Shown here in pieces: positions 21,421-33,480 of a DNA stretch of 64,000 nucleotides. A model generated the notes under the pieces. It was not told where the DNA came from, made no database searches, and was given only the letters and a program-made list of their open reading frames with translations. Origin of the DNA: Pseudisothecium myosuroides (taxonomy: Eukaryota > Streptophyta > Bryopsida > Hypnales > Lembophyllaceae). The stretch lies in the NCBI GenBank assembly GCA_951799445.1, contig OX637297.1, positions 3,286,001 to 3,350,000 on the forward strand. The letters are read 5' to 3'. The position numbers were made by a program, and so were the translations under genes. Each line of letters starts with the position of its first letter. Position 1 is the first letter of the stretch.

Positions 21421-23197
21421 CCATATATTGGTGGTCTTCAAATTTATTGGATTTAGTAAAACTAAAATCTTGCAAGGGCAAACTGAATCAACTGTACATA
21501 TAAACCCGACAAACACAAGGAAAAAAGTGCATCAATAATCCAAGCACATTTTTGAACAGAAGTGAGCAATGTGGATCAAAAAATGGCACTCACTACACAT
21601 TGAGTCCAATTTGAATCGGGAACAGTCACTAGTGCTCTGCAACAAACTTGTTCAAAGCATTGGCATCTTCATGGTTTAGGGTGTACACAGAATTACTTGC
21701 ATTGAATGATAGAGTAACCGTGGTTATGATAGATTCAATATCAATCCACTTTGTGTCACTATGGTCATATTTAAGTTTATTCAAGTCTGGAACTCCACTA
21801 AAATATTGCAACATAACTTGAAGAGGGCACGGACTGGTTGTTTCTCTTCCTGTGCATTCAGTGCGGTTCAACAAATTGATTAGGTGGCAAAGAAGACCCC
21901 ACTGTGTCCCTACCTTCCTCCGCATTTTCTGAACACACCCAATCTACCATGAGCACTTGTCAGCCCCTTCTAATATGGTACTTGGGCTCCCCTTCTTAGA
22001 TGCACCGGATTTGCGGACCCTCTTCCGTTTAGTTGCAGCTTTGACTGTAGAGGTTGTCTTTGTGCTTGTTCGTTGCACAAAAAAATGCCACATTCAGATC
22101 CTAGTCCTAGAAGGCAAGTACTAGATGAAGATGCAGCCGTGATATAAGTATCATGGTTGTTAAAATATAGTGAGTGCTTAACTTTGGTTTAACGGTCCTT
22201 GGACAGAAAAGGATTTCCATTCAATTGAAAAACTAGAGTTGATTTAAAGATCATGTGACCACCATAGTCAACATACGGGAGCACTTTTGGAGGAGGTACG
22301 CATGCTGAAAATTGGACTTCTTGTCCATTCAAAACATCCGCAAACACATCACGTGTTTCTTCAACCACAAGTTCAAGCGGATCAAGCTCGTCATCCACCA
22401 ACTCATCTTCTAAATTCGCCACCGTTGCTACACAGTTCTCCATAGCAAGTGGAGGAGCGCTGGCAATTGTCTCCTTCATCACCTCCCAGTTGCCATCTTC
22501 ACCGCGCATTGGCTTGGCAGCAGGTGTATACGACATGAATTTCAGATCTGCTTTCTCGGAAATCCATGGTTTAGTGAACCACACCTTCCAAGCTACGGTA
22601 GCATGAACTATAGGAGCCATATTCAAGCCTCTCAAAGTCCGCTGCGCCAAGACAAAACCTTCTTTCAAAGCATCCACAATTTCTGAGTTTGTTGGAATTT
22701 TGTTGTAGTCACCAAGATCACATGGAGTCTCACCTTCTTAGTAATGGGTGCAACTGGGCCCATATATTCTCCATCTTGTTGTGGAATTTTTTGAACTTCA
22801 AACCATTCTCACCGTATTCAATAGCAGACATCTTATTTAGAGTATTAGCTGTGTTCACAAGTTCATGAAAATCATATGCTCTTTCTTGCCCAACCATCCT
22901 CCCAATTTTTGGAAAAAGATTTCGCATACATCACTACCTGTCAAGTGCAAGGGTACCGGAAGATGTACGTAGCGGTCCCTAAAGTGATAGATTAGGAGCA
23001 CAACAAAAGAACAAGACAATTGGATATCTATAAAGCATTACTGACTTATAAAGTGTTGTGCTTCTATAAGTTGCTTAGAATTTCCTAACACAAAATGATC
23101 ACCGTGTTTTAGCCACAATTTCCACAACCGGAAGAAAAAAGAAACCTTGGTTGCTAATCCCAACCTGCCTCGCAAGTCAACCGTCTGCGAACAAAAC

Positions 23198-23336
23198 CAT
23201 TAGAGAAAATCTGGGGCCTCCGGAGGGCTACTTCATAGCCCTCCGAGGTACCTTGAAATTTATTTTTTTTTGCTTTTTTCCCCTATTCCTGCCTAGCTGA
23301 AACTGCAGCGACAGTGGCACGGGAACCGAAATTTAC

Positions 23337-23376
<40 letters not shown>

Positions 23377-25382
23377 TTTTTTTTTTTTTTTTTTTTGACT
23401 TCAATTTCGGGATTTATTCCTAATGATTTCGAAAAGTCTATTGCTGTTTTGATCAGAATAATTTGTTCGTAATTTTAAATCTATATGATTTATTGATTCT
23501 TGAACAGATGAAAAGAGCCTTATAACAAAATCTTTACCACTTACTAGTGGTCGTAAGATATACTTATATACAACACCATTAGTATCAGTTACACAGACGA
23601 TTTACCTTCCCAAACCAGAGCTCATAATTCAAACAAGATGTGATAACTATCTCTGGTACCTGACATGAGAAAATACTATGAGCAAGATACCTCTAGCTAT
23701 TCTGCACATTCGGATTAAATTACAATTGACGGCTTTTGGGGTGCGTGCCCTAACTCGCTGGGTTTATTATAGCTTGTATTGAATTGGTTGGTAAGCCAAT
23801 TTGCATGAATGTGTTGGCCTTACGAAGCCTTGGATAACTGCTCTCTCCTTTCTCAGTATGAACTAGTCTGCCCAAACTGGACGGTCTTTTTGTTGTGGTA
23901 ACAATTTGTGACACAAAGCAAGATCAGAGTGGCTGTAACTTGGAGGCAAGGGTCTGTTTGTGGCGCAAGCGTACGAAAATGGTTTTGGGTTCTCAAAACA
24001 ACGGGCAACAGGTATTGTGCCAATTACGTAGCTTTTTGAAACCAACCTTCTTGTAAGGAAACCTGGTTTTCGTTTTTTATGTTATATTGAACAATTTTCT
24101 TTGGTGATTTTACAATAACAAGTAGTGGTAGCTTGCAGACACCTCGTACACGTCTAGTGGCATAATAATAGTTTGTTGTTTGGCATGGGTACAGGTGAGG
24201 GCTACCACCTCCTCAGAATTTTGCAAAAATTTCAAAAATTCTTTCAAGTTACGACCTGTGGTGAAATATGCACTGGATAGCTCTTTGAAATACTACGTCT
24301 GGATTGACAAATCCGAGGCACTTGCTGTATTCTTCTTTTGCTGCATATACTCTGAGTTTCAAACATTTGTTGTTTTGGCCGTGTGTTTATCTCCTTGAGT
24401 CCTGGCCCTTGGGGTCAATCAACTTCCCATTTGTTTGCTGGTTTTGATTAGGATACAAACTACTGTTGAAAGTTTATCTCATATTATACTTTCAAATAGT
24501 TGTTTTTATGAGGGACCCCTCGGGCCCATGCTTGAACACTGTTACGCTTAAAGAGTGATGTACTAGTAATACATTGACAGGTGATAAACACTTGTTTAAA
24601 AATAGGTTGTATACACCCAATTTTTTTTTGGACTCCGTCCAGAACTTTTTGTCAATACTACAAGTTTGATTCTCCTGTCTAGTTCACTACTAAATGGAAA
24701 CTCTATTTAGGGATTTATCCTCTTACGCCCAATTATTGGGGCTGGGCTTCATCCATGCTTCGATACTGATCACTGGGAAAGCTATATTCTTTTACAAATA
24801 CTTTTTTGGATGGGTACTCTTTCACATGAGAGATTTTTCATTTACAACCTATTTTTTTGAACAAACATCCCAACTACACAGGTAGCAAATTTTGGTGATA
24901 CGAAGTGGGTACTAAGTTGTGATATTTATCATAAATTCTCTTGAGTATACCAAGACTGTATCTAATCTGCTTGTTTACTTAGGCTATGCTCCGATAGTGA
25001 TACGTATTACTATTCGGTAGTAGTAACTTTGAATCCTCTGTTAATAACTTGATAATGAATTTTTGTGGAAAACGAAAATGATTTATACCTCCTATTTCAA
25101 GTTTGATTTTCATAAGGGATTTAGAATCTACTCTGATTCTATCGGAGAAGTATCGAAACAAAATTTTTTTTTAAATTTTTATCTTAAAAAAATTATTAAA
25201 AACTTTAAAAAAGTTTTAAAAAGTTTTAAAAAAAAGAATTCGCGATTTCTGACTATTTCACAAGCAGTTAGCAAAGCTGACTACTCACTGCAGGACTATT
25301 CTGGAGTGACAAGCCAAGCTCTGAAATAGCTTGGCTTGTCACTCCGGAGCAGCCCTCCAGAGGGCTGATATTTCTTCTAATG
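23198..25382. mobile_element. Unclassified 2.2-kb element with hairpin-rich terminal inverted repeats
   Basis: The left end has CATTAG, an A-rich stretch, then CCTCCGGAGGGCTACT at 23217-23232. The right end, read on the other strand, has CATTAG, an A-rich stretch, then CCTCTGGAGGGCTGCT at 25348-25363. The imperfect inverted repeat is about 36 bases. The left end forms a hairpin at 23217-23248. The right end has two, at 25303-25346 (18-base stem GGAGTGACAAGCCAAGCT) and 25350-25367. It interrupts the large minus-strand gene. There is no long coding frame, and an AAT microsatellite and T-run lie inside. No target duplication was found, so the family is open. Confidence 0.6.
23339..23397. repeat. 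(AAT)n microsatellite and adjoining T-run
   Basis: About twelve AAT/ATA triplets are followed by an uninterrupted T tract of about 20 bases, inside the 2.2-kb insertion. Confidence 0.95.
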
Positions 25383-25415
25383 CATGTCAATGTATTCCGA
25401 GAAATCTGAAGGTAT

Positions 25416-25746
25416 CACTATAACAAAATGTGGTAAAAAAAGCCGTAGTCAAAATTGACTACGGGTTTTTTGGCCATGGTTTTGTGCATGCGCGCATAGT
25501 GGGCAGTAAACTTCTTTTACAATTTACCACTGCATATTTTGGAATTTTGGAGTGTGTAATATACCATTAGAAAGGTATTCAAAAGAGCTTTCCAATGGTA
25601 TATTACACGCTCTAAAATTCCAAAATATACAGTGAAAAATTACAAAAAACCTTGATTGCGCGCGTAGTTGTTCTGCACAAAACCATGGCCAAAAAAACCA
25701 TAGTCAATTTTGACTACGGTTTTTTTTACCACATTTTGTTATAGTA
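25416..25746. mobile_element. 331-bp CACTA-like MITE inside the split gene
   Basis: Left end CACTATAACAAAATGTGGTA. The right end is its complement except for the outermost base. TAT lies immediately outside on both sides (25413-25415 and 25747-25749), consistent with a 3-base target duplication. The arms pair nearly full length, including an internal GTAGTCAAAATTGACTAC palindrome repeated at both ends. The insertion falls within the coding frame of the large minus-strand gene after LDTKTY. Confidence 0.82.
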
Positions 25747-26123
25747 TATGTCTTTGTATCCAATGTGCGCTCCTTGTGAGCTTCTTTGGAATCTCGTAGC
25801 AGCTTCAAACAATGGCGAACTTTAGCTTGACAAATTCTTCGGGTAGAAGCCCAATTTTGCCTAACTTTATGGTCCACATCTTCCTGCCTAAGTCTGTGCT
25901 GGTCAATTGTGAACCAGTTATACACGAAGCCCAAATGCTCATGTGTACAAACATCGCCCCCTAGCTGCAATACTCGAACCGCTGAAAGTAGAGGGTTTAT
26001 CAATTTTTTCCCGTTATGTATATAATCTTGATCATGCAAGCCGCGTGCATTCCCTAAGTCGTCCAATAAAGATGTTAGATTCCACTCTTCTCAACCAATA
26101 GTTAGACAAGGACCAACCATACT

Positions 26124-26735
26124 TCAATAATCTTGTAACATCAACTGCCTTCTATGGGAATCTCCATCGCTGGAATGTCCTACGACAAGCCCAACAACAG
26201 ATAAACATTTTTTATCCCATAACGCATCAATAGTATCCCATTGTTTACAAATCCAACTAGAATTAAATGTGTTATAGGTGCAACAGGCAACCACCACTAG
26301 GCGAGGCAATTTATCGTGTAGAGGATTCACCACAATGACCCTCGCAAATTCTCCTACCTTATTACATCTGAACGCCTCAAGAATATTACTATATCCATCT
26401 TCTCCAAAGCCAACTACGGGCTTGAAATTTGAAATGCAGACGTGGTTCTCACTTGGTCCACAAAAACCAGTTGAAGTGTCCTACTTCGGTTTATAAGCTA
26501 CTCTGCCCTTCACTTTTGTTTCGTCCTCTACGAGTATTACAAGAACCGGTCTAGTAATACCGTAGGCTGCCTTAGCGCTTCTGTAAATCTCTGCAACAGA
26601 ATCAAAAATCTCATCATGCTCACCAAGTATGAATTGAACCCCCTTTCTATGATCCCTCTTAATTGTATTGTAGACAGGTTCCGCATAATTCAAGCTAAAG
26701 ACATCACACATTCTCTTACCACCATAAACCTTCAT
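26124..26735 (-). pseudogene. Central segment of the large split gene with a TAG stop
   Basis: One frame continues from 26,735 to 26,124, with a single TAG between VAYKPK and DTSTGFCGP. The VEDETKVKG acidic motif and the conserved-looking GFCGPSENH are the most motif-like parts of the gene. The frame then passes two TGA codons and resumes at 26,066 with FVYNWFTIDQHRLR. Confidence 0.5.
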
Positions 26736-27469
26736 GATTTGGGCAAATGATTTAGTGTTCTTGCTGTATCACTTCCTTCCATTGTCATGGTTAAGGTTTC
26801 GGGCAACGTCCCTCATAAAATCCCACAACACAGGTCTAACCCCGAAGGCACCAGTTCTATGAGCATTAAGTATATTATTGTAAAATTTCATCAAATTGTG
26901 CTCAGAAGAGGATTCGTTGGCCATTTCCCTTAATGTTAGGCACTTGACCTTCAATTGTACGATCCTAGCTTTAGTAGACCAGTGGTTGAGTTTTTTTGAC
27001 CTCAACTTCTTCCTCATGTTCCTGCCATGACGAACAAGCTCTGCAACAGTTAAATACCCGATTCTCCTACCAACGCTAGTAGTCTTAGTGCCCCTTTTAT
27101 CCAGTGCATGATCCTCTTTGACCACCCTCTTCGAGAAATCATTCTCTTGCAGTATTTGAGCACACTTTGAGCATGTGAGATTTACAAAGCCTTTCCCCAA
27201 ACCACAGAATCTGTCACATTCCTTGTGTCTAAACGCACCACTAATCTATACTGCAGCCCCATTCACATTCATAGACGCAAGCAGATGCGGTTCACTAAAC
27301 CAATTTCTTCCGGACATGTGACCCTCTAGGATGCCTTGGACAGCATAGGACAAACCATTGTATAGACAACATGGATCTCTAAACCCCCAACACATCAAAG
27401 CCTTCACAACATTACCATCAAGATCTGAAGTGGACCACGTACCTTCTTCGCTGCATGTCGACCACCCAC

Positions 27470-28093
27470 TCAACTACGAATGTAAGTCGGGCTGATTGGA
27501 ATGGGCGCTTGTGCTTCCTGACCTACTGGAGTACTGGGCCTTCCACACATCCCTGTTAGCAAGCCGGAAGCCCTCTTTGTTGGTACTTGGATAGATTCAA
27601 TAGCCAAAATGTGCTTGGATCTTCCCATATAGTTTCTCAAATTAGCTTCCAGATTTTTTTTTGGTAGACACAGATTCAGCAGCTCCTTGCAATATGGACA
27701 CTTGACCTTGAACCAGAAGCTCTTAGGGTTTGGTGTATCAACGTCTCCCACAACTGTGAATGACAAGATACCAGCATCCATTTCCGAATTCATGGCATCC
27801 AAAATGGATACACCCTCTGCGATCAACTCTTTATGTTTAGACGGAGATAGCGGCACCAATTTTTCCTTTCCTACTGCAAAGGTTGGATGATTAAGGAAGT
27901 TTACATGGTGCTTCCAGCACCAATTCTTGATGTATTGAGTACTTGCAAGGTGGCTGGACTTGAAATTGGAGAAGAGATTAGCAATCACAGAATTGGTATG
28001 TAGGCTGCTGTCACCATCGCATTCTTTCTTGCATTCCAAGCAAAACAACTTGACGATCCCCATACCATTTTGATCCCGTGATGCAACACCCAT
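27470..28093 (-). pseudogene. Zinc-finger-like N-terminal segment of the large split gene
   Basis: A 207-codon uninterrupted frame. CLECKKEC near the start, then HLASTQYIKNWCWKHH and KCPYCKELL, suggest paired zinc-binding sites. This segment was joined to the upstream frame by a one-base shift near 28,090, where the preceding frame ends in a run containing LEDNKW. Confidence 0.5.
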
Positions 28094-28644
28094 TTGTTGT
28101 CTTCTAACGAAACATCTTTCAAATCTCTCTTTATTCTTTCAACTTGCTTGAAGTATCACTCCATGACGTCCTTGGAAATGATCTCAGATTGCCAAAAGAT
28201 CTCACTGTCTTCACTACAGTCACCTTCACCGCTAACCCTAGAAGAACCAAGAAGATCTGCTTGAATCTCCTTTTCTCCGTCCCACGTTAGAACATCAGGG
28301 AATCCTTTGTTCAAAAAACTCTCTACCGCTGCCTCCACATCGCAAGGAGTCGGAGTTTCAATTCTCCGCCGCTTGTTTGCTTCAAGGTTGTAGGTTTGGA
28401 CGGGTAAGATGTGCACTTCCTCCAAAATGTCATTGAGAGCTCTGATTTTCTTCCGGATCCTACAATTGTCTTCGACACCCTAATAGTCAAACGACCAATC
28501 TAAAACATTTGCCGACTCCAGCATCCCACGCAAAGCAGCATACAATTTGGCATCCCCAACCTTGACCTTCCCAAAGTATTCTAGAACTCCTTCCTCTTCT
28601 TCAAGTGTCCACAACTTGATATGCCTCTCCCTTGACGATGCCAT

Positions 28645-29760
28645 CAATCCCTCTGTCAATGCAAGCCACCCTAAACCTTAGAGAAAAACTCCCCTAAACC
28701 CCCAAACCTGAATCAATTGTGGATGGAGAAGAGGAGTAGTATTCTAGCAAACCCTAAACCATTGAACCCCACCTATCTTCCCAATGCCGAAACCTTGTGA
28801 CACAGAAGCCCAAATCAAAAATTGCATAGAACCCTGAATGCCTCCCACAACAAACGGTCTTGCAACGGTGACTCCAACGAAGCAGCGCCTCAAACCCTAG
28901 TCCCTCACAAACGACACAAAGCTCTGAACCCTCTCCACGTCAACAAACAACGTTTGCCACGATTTCATCCGTATTTGCAGACGACGGATGCCAGAAGGTT
29001 TCTCATCCAAGCCAGAAGTCCAACTAACCACCATAATTGAGCCTACAAATAGTAAATACCTAGGATCCAATTCTCTAACCGTATCTTAGATCAGATTTTT
29101 ACAAATGTGAGGTATTATTAAGGCATGTATATTACTTCAAAGTGATAGTACAATATTTTGTATACCATATATTACCTCTAATTTTTTTCTAATTTTTTGA
29201 CACTATGAATTAAACCCTCTCTATATTATGCCGCACATTATTTGCTAAAAAATTCTAAGTGACCCCCCCGAGGCCGCGTGTGCAATTGTAGTGCGTCTAC
29301 AGTGTGCTGACATTTTTTTGCACTGTATTGGGCTGATGGTGTAGATTGTTCTCAACGTGCACATTGTTATGAAAAAGTCCAGCAACAGTGTTTGCTCCTG
29401 TAGCCCATCGCCAATTGATTTCTATAAAAAAAACGCATTTGTTCTTTGGACCTACGTCACGCAATAGCACTAACACGTCAAAAGCATTGAAGGACTCTCC
29501 TTGAAAACTCAAAGAGTACGCTGACACCGTCACTGATGAAAAAATGAGGTGGACCTAAGGAAAGATAATGATGCTGTAGGAGCACGAAATGTAAGGATAT
29601 GGTTAGTTAGCTAGTAATATGAAAGAAGGAGTGAGAAATGGTAAAAAAATTTAGCTTTTTGCAAGGCTTAAATACGAGTTTTACCAAAATTAAGATTTCT
29701 CTAGTATAGGATAATCGTAAATAGATAAATAGGTTAAGAAAGGGAATTAGAATTTCCTAA
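28645..29760. other. Upstream region of the split gene and spacer
   Basis: The 28,645-29,000 part contains several AACCCTA motifs and probably includes the 5' leader of the minus-strand gene. A 78-codon minus-strand frame at 29,297-29,533 looks protein-like (FDVLVLLRDVGPKNKCVFF) but I cannot assign it. The rest is AT-rich without features. Confidence 0.35.
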
Positions 29761-30231
29761 TTTTACCAGATGTCCGGAACCGGATACGGAACCGGGGATT
29801 AAATCAAGACTTGTTCAATATACCGGGGCCGGGTATGAACATGTACCGGAAGATACCGGAGATCCTACAGGAAGTCGTTAGGGCAATTCTGCGATCCAAC
29901 AGCTCTATCGGAAGATAAGGAAGACCATTTAACGGTCACAATCTTCCAAGATTTCGGCGGAAATGGGAAACCCTAAACGGCTGGACGAGAGAAGACCTAG
30001 GGGTCAGCGCTTCTACCCACACTTCTCATTCTGGAAACTGGAGAACCCTGAGAGCGCTCGGAGTGGTTGTGTTGTGAGTTAGGTTGCGAGGAGAAAGAGA
30101 GAGCTCTGAGTTTCCGGACCCGGGAGAGAAAATTAGGACCAGTGCTTGGTCTGAAGAATCTGTAGCTTTGCATTAGTGAGGGATTGTGTGAGGTTTGTTT
30201 TTTAGAGAGATTGGTAGAACTTTGGAGTGCA
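29761..30231 (+). promoter_or_regulatory. CCGG-rich leader of the 30-kb gene
   Basis: Within about 100 bases around 29,770-29,870 there are CCGGAACCGGATACGGAACC, TACCGGGGCCGGGTA and two ACCGGAAGATACCGG-like repeats in otherwise AT-rich flanks. Downstream, a TTTGTTTTTTAG acceptor ends at about 30,204, 28 bases before the ATG, so the leader is probably spliced. The clustering resembles the palindrome-rich leaders of Elements 1 and 2, but the motif is less uniform. Confidence 0.45.
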
Positions 30232-32042
30232 ATGGTGAAGGGCGAAGGAAGTGGAGCTGCCGCACTGAAGTTCAAGAACGTCCTCCTGGTTATCCCGAAA
30301 GATGTCGGTTACCGGAAACAATTGGAGGAGGAACTAGGTCAGATGGGATGTGTGGGTTTTCTACGCCGACCCTAGAAGCTGAGAAACGAGGACATGATTC
30401 GGGAGCTGACGAGGGACCAGTCGAATGAGTGGGACAAGACTTCTCGGGCGCTTCCCAGCAGTTGGACTATCGATATCTGGAAACGGGTTTACGATTTTCC
30501 TCGTCCAGGAGAGGATATGGCTTCCCGAATGCTTAAGTTTGCGGAGGGTAAGTTCTCTGAAGCTCCTCACAGCAATGATGGGTACACAGTCGCAGACTGT
30601 AAGGATGCAAGAGAGAGAAGGTTGCTAGAATTCTTACTCCCGATCCTATATCTGGAGCGGCCAACCCGGATTACAGTAACTTGGGCAAATACGATATTCG
30701 GGGCACTGAGCGGAGAGAGGAAAGTGTTCTGGGCAGGTATTATGAAGGAAAGAGTAGCAAAAATGGTCTCGTCTTTAGGAAATACTAAGGCGACCCTGAT
30801 TGGGCCATTTATCTTTCACTTGTATGAATTTCTAGGAACCCTTAGAGGTCCTGAGAGGACTACCTATAAGGCTGCCGCTACCCTCATGAAGCTGAATATC
30901 ACCCCAAAAGGAGAGGAAAAGAAAGATGAGGAGTCAAAGAGGGAATCATCAGAAAGGAAAGAGGAATCCCCAGAGAAGAAGAAAGGATCCAAGAGTGAGA
31001 GTCGGGAATCCCCGGAACCGGAAGTTCCCCGGGATGACTCGCTGGGGAGGATAATTGAGGATCTGGGGAGGGTCCGAGAAGAGATAGATGTTGAGAGGGG
31101 AGCAGTCAAGAACATATGTGGGCTGCTTGGTGGGATTGAAGCATCTGAACTCGCGGAGAAAGTAGAGGGTTTAGTCCGGGATAGAGAGTCCCGGAAGTGG
31201 GAAACCCGGATTAGGGAATTGACTGATCAAAACCTGGAACTAAACCGGACACTAGAAGAGAGTAAGGGGGGGAAGAAGCTTTCCCCCGAGATTGAGGAGA
31301 CTCTCTGTAGGGTTAGGGCTTTTGTATCAAATTCGGGGAATGTGATTAACAAAGCCAAACTGTTTGATGAAGAAATCCATAAGTCCGAGATTGAGGCAGC
31401 AGCTAAGTCAGTAGAAGTCCTGGCTGAGTACTCCGACGTGATGGAGAAGTTCATGTACGAGATCCGGGATGTTCTCCAGGAGTCGGGATTGTTTAACGGC
31501 TCTAAGAAGGTGCCCATGTCGCCACCTGCAAATGTGAGGCCGAAGGATAAGTCCAAGGAAGAGAAGACACCCGCCAAGGAAATTTCCAAGCGGAAGTCAG
31601 AAGGTGGAGAAGGATCAAGACATGGATCCGGATCCAAGGAGAAGGCCCGGAAGTCCGGATCTGAACTCAAGACACCCCAGAGCAAGGATTCGAAGCCATC
31701 TCCAACGATGCCAATACGACAAAAAAGAAGACAACCCCGAAACGGCGGAGGGAGTTGTCCCCTGTGAGTAACCATTCTGAGGAAGACGAATTGCCAAGTA
31801 ATTTAGTGAAGGAAGGCAACCAGTCTGGATCCGGTTCCCAGTCTGAGTCACATCCGAGTACGGAATCGGAAGAAGAGTCAGAGCTGGTGGCTATCTCCCC
31901 TTCACGGTTCAAGGGTAAGTCTGCCGCGGCGACTAAGGTGAATATGATGAAACCACCTAAATCGTCTCCAAGCAGGAAACAGCCGCCCCGGAAAGGAGCC
32001 ATCAAGCTAGAGGAGCCTTCTCCGAAGCGGCAGAAGAAGTAG
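30232..32042 (+). pseudogene. Transposon-type gene of unknown family (globular domain plus coiled coil)
   Basis: From ATG at 30,232 one frame reads to 31,767, interrupted once by TAG at 30,373. A one-base shift around 31,690-31,765 then joins to a frame ending at TAA 32,042. The first 220 residues form a conserved-looking helical domain with WTIDIWKRVYDFP, DGYTVADCKDARERRLLEFL, PTRITVTWANTIFGALSG and LIGPFIFHLYEFL. Then come a Lys/Glu/Ser spacer, a roughly 130-residue coiled coil and a basic Ser-rich tail with nuclear-type KKKTTPKRRRE and SPKRQKK motifs. No catalytic motif is seen. The PTRIT...NTIFG block loosely resembles the PKVTI...TTSIL block of Element 1 gene A. It is probably a mobile-element protein. 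Confidence 0.6.
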
Positions 32043-33480
32043 TTAGGTAGTTCTTTGGATTGACCATAGCATGGTTAAATATTAAAAATCAAGTTTTTGA
32101 TAGGTAGGAAGCAGTCAGTTAGCTGCTTCTCAGTCGGATGCACCTGGTCTTCACTTTCCAGGTTTTTAGGATCTGAGATCCACATTTTGCGGATCGGCGG
32201 GCTGTGGTAGGAAGTCAACGTGGAGAGGATAAGGAATGACAACTGTCATTCTCTGGGCCTCTACTTTTGATCCCTAGGGGCCTTTAGGGTTCTTGGGGTG
32301 TTTGGTATTTAGGGATTGACCTTGGTTGGAAGCCTCGGGTATTCTTATGTGTATTTTCAGGACTTTGCAAATTGAATTCAGATTTCCACTTTGCAAGTAC
32401 TGGTCTGAAAAGTCTCAGTCTGTGTTGGTATGCCATCAGTGTGTTAAGCATTGGTAGTACGGGTAGCTGGTTTGCAGGTGTTGGAGCAGAATAGATAGCC
32501 CCCGAATTCTATCTAGATCTGGTTCTGGGAGTAATTGGGATTGGTTATAGAAACCTTGTGTACTAAGAGGGAGTTTCAACTGCTGATGTTTCTGGAGTGT
32601 CTTCTGAGTAGGATAGCCATTCCTAGGCTAGGTGAATTCTTCAGATTGGAGTTTGAGTGCTAGCCGACATCCGATGAGGTCCTGCTGTGTCCGGAAGACA
32701 GGAACGAGAAGGTAGATGGGATCTATTAGTTATCGGGGTATCTGATCCAACTCATGGAATTCTATCTGGATAGGTCTGTCGTTGTAGTAATGTGGGGATT
32801 GTAGGGGTTTCCTGAGTGACCTTCTTGTCTGGAGTAACTTCCCAGATCAGTTGTGAGGAAATACTTGCTTTCTGGTTTTCCTTGTTTTCTTTGTTATTTC
32901 TCTTTTAGTGGAACTTCAACCACTTTAATCTAGTGAAGGGTAGGATTTACGTGTCCTTCCTTAATTTCAAGAGCGGACCCCTCTGATGTAGAGGTTAAAC
33001 TATACTATTGTTCACATTGCTTGCTAGATCCGGATCCGGAAAAGGTACAGAATCACGACACTCCTTCCGGTTCCACGTTTAGTTAAGCAGGATACTAAGT
33101 TACTGCTACTGTTGGGAAGAGATGCAGACCTGTTTCGTGTTGATTGGTAATATGTTTAATAGCAAGGTGGAAATAGGAGGAAGTTGACGGAATAAAGATC
33201 AGAAAGTCTAGTTCCTAGTTGTTACATTCCGGATTCCTTTGGTCTTGGGTTTGTGTTCCGGATCCTGTTCCGGGAATTTTGAGTAAACTACGAGTTGACA
33301 TCCTGTGGGAACAATACACGAGTCATCTTAGGTGTTCTTGCGCTAAGTTTAATGCCTAAAGGAGGATTTGTGCTTTCACGTGTTACGACAGATGCCCGTC
33401 AGACATTTGTCTCCGGAGTAGGTGGTTGAGATCCTACTGGCACCATTAGTGGACAATGCAAATCCCTCCTCCCTTGTAGT
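32043..33480. other. 3' flank of the 30-kb gene with scattered CCGGA motifs
   Basis: No long coding frame. TCCGGATCCGGA-like motifs occur near 33,009, 33,231 and 33,255, and single CCGGA motifs near 32,690 and 33,410. They may belong to the same element as the 30-kb gene. Confidence 0.4.

Larger units (their letters stand above)
21629..28644 (-). pseudogene. Large transposon-type gene, decayed and split by two insertions
   Basis: The minus-strand fragments read in order from an ATG at 28,644 down to 21,629 and look like one protein: a basic/acidic start (IKLWTLEEEEGVLEYFGKV), a Cys-pair region (LFCLECKKECD), a second CxxC block (KVKCPYCKELLNLCLPKKN), LTCSKCAQIL, a central VLVILVEDETKVKGRVAYK block, GRRIGYLTVAEL, HLTGSDVCEIFF and a C-terminal KVGTQWGLLCHLI segment. 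In-frame stops include TAG at 28480-28482 and after VAYKPK, two TGA near 26,090-26,120 and TAA in the C-terminal part, with at least three frameshifts. The acidic DET block could be part of a DDE-type active site, but I cannot name the superfamily. The gene is broken between 25,747 and 23,198 by an inserted element and a MITE. Confidence 0.55.

Noticed and set aside
31227..31775. 182-codon minus-strand frame opposite the 30-kb gene
   Set aside because: Ser/Leu/Phe-rich shadow of the Lys/Glu-rich coiled-coil coding strand.
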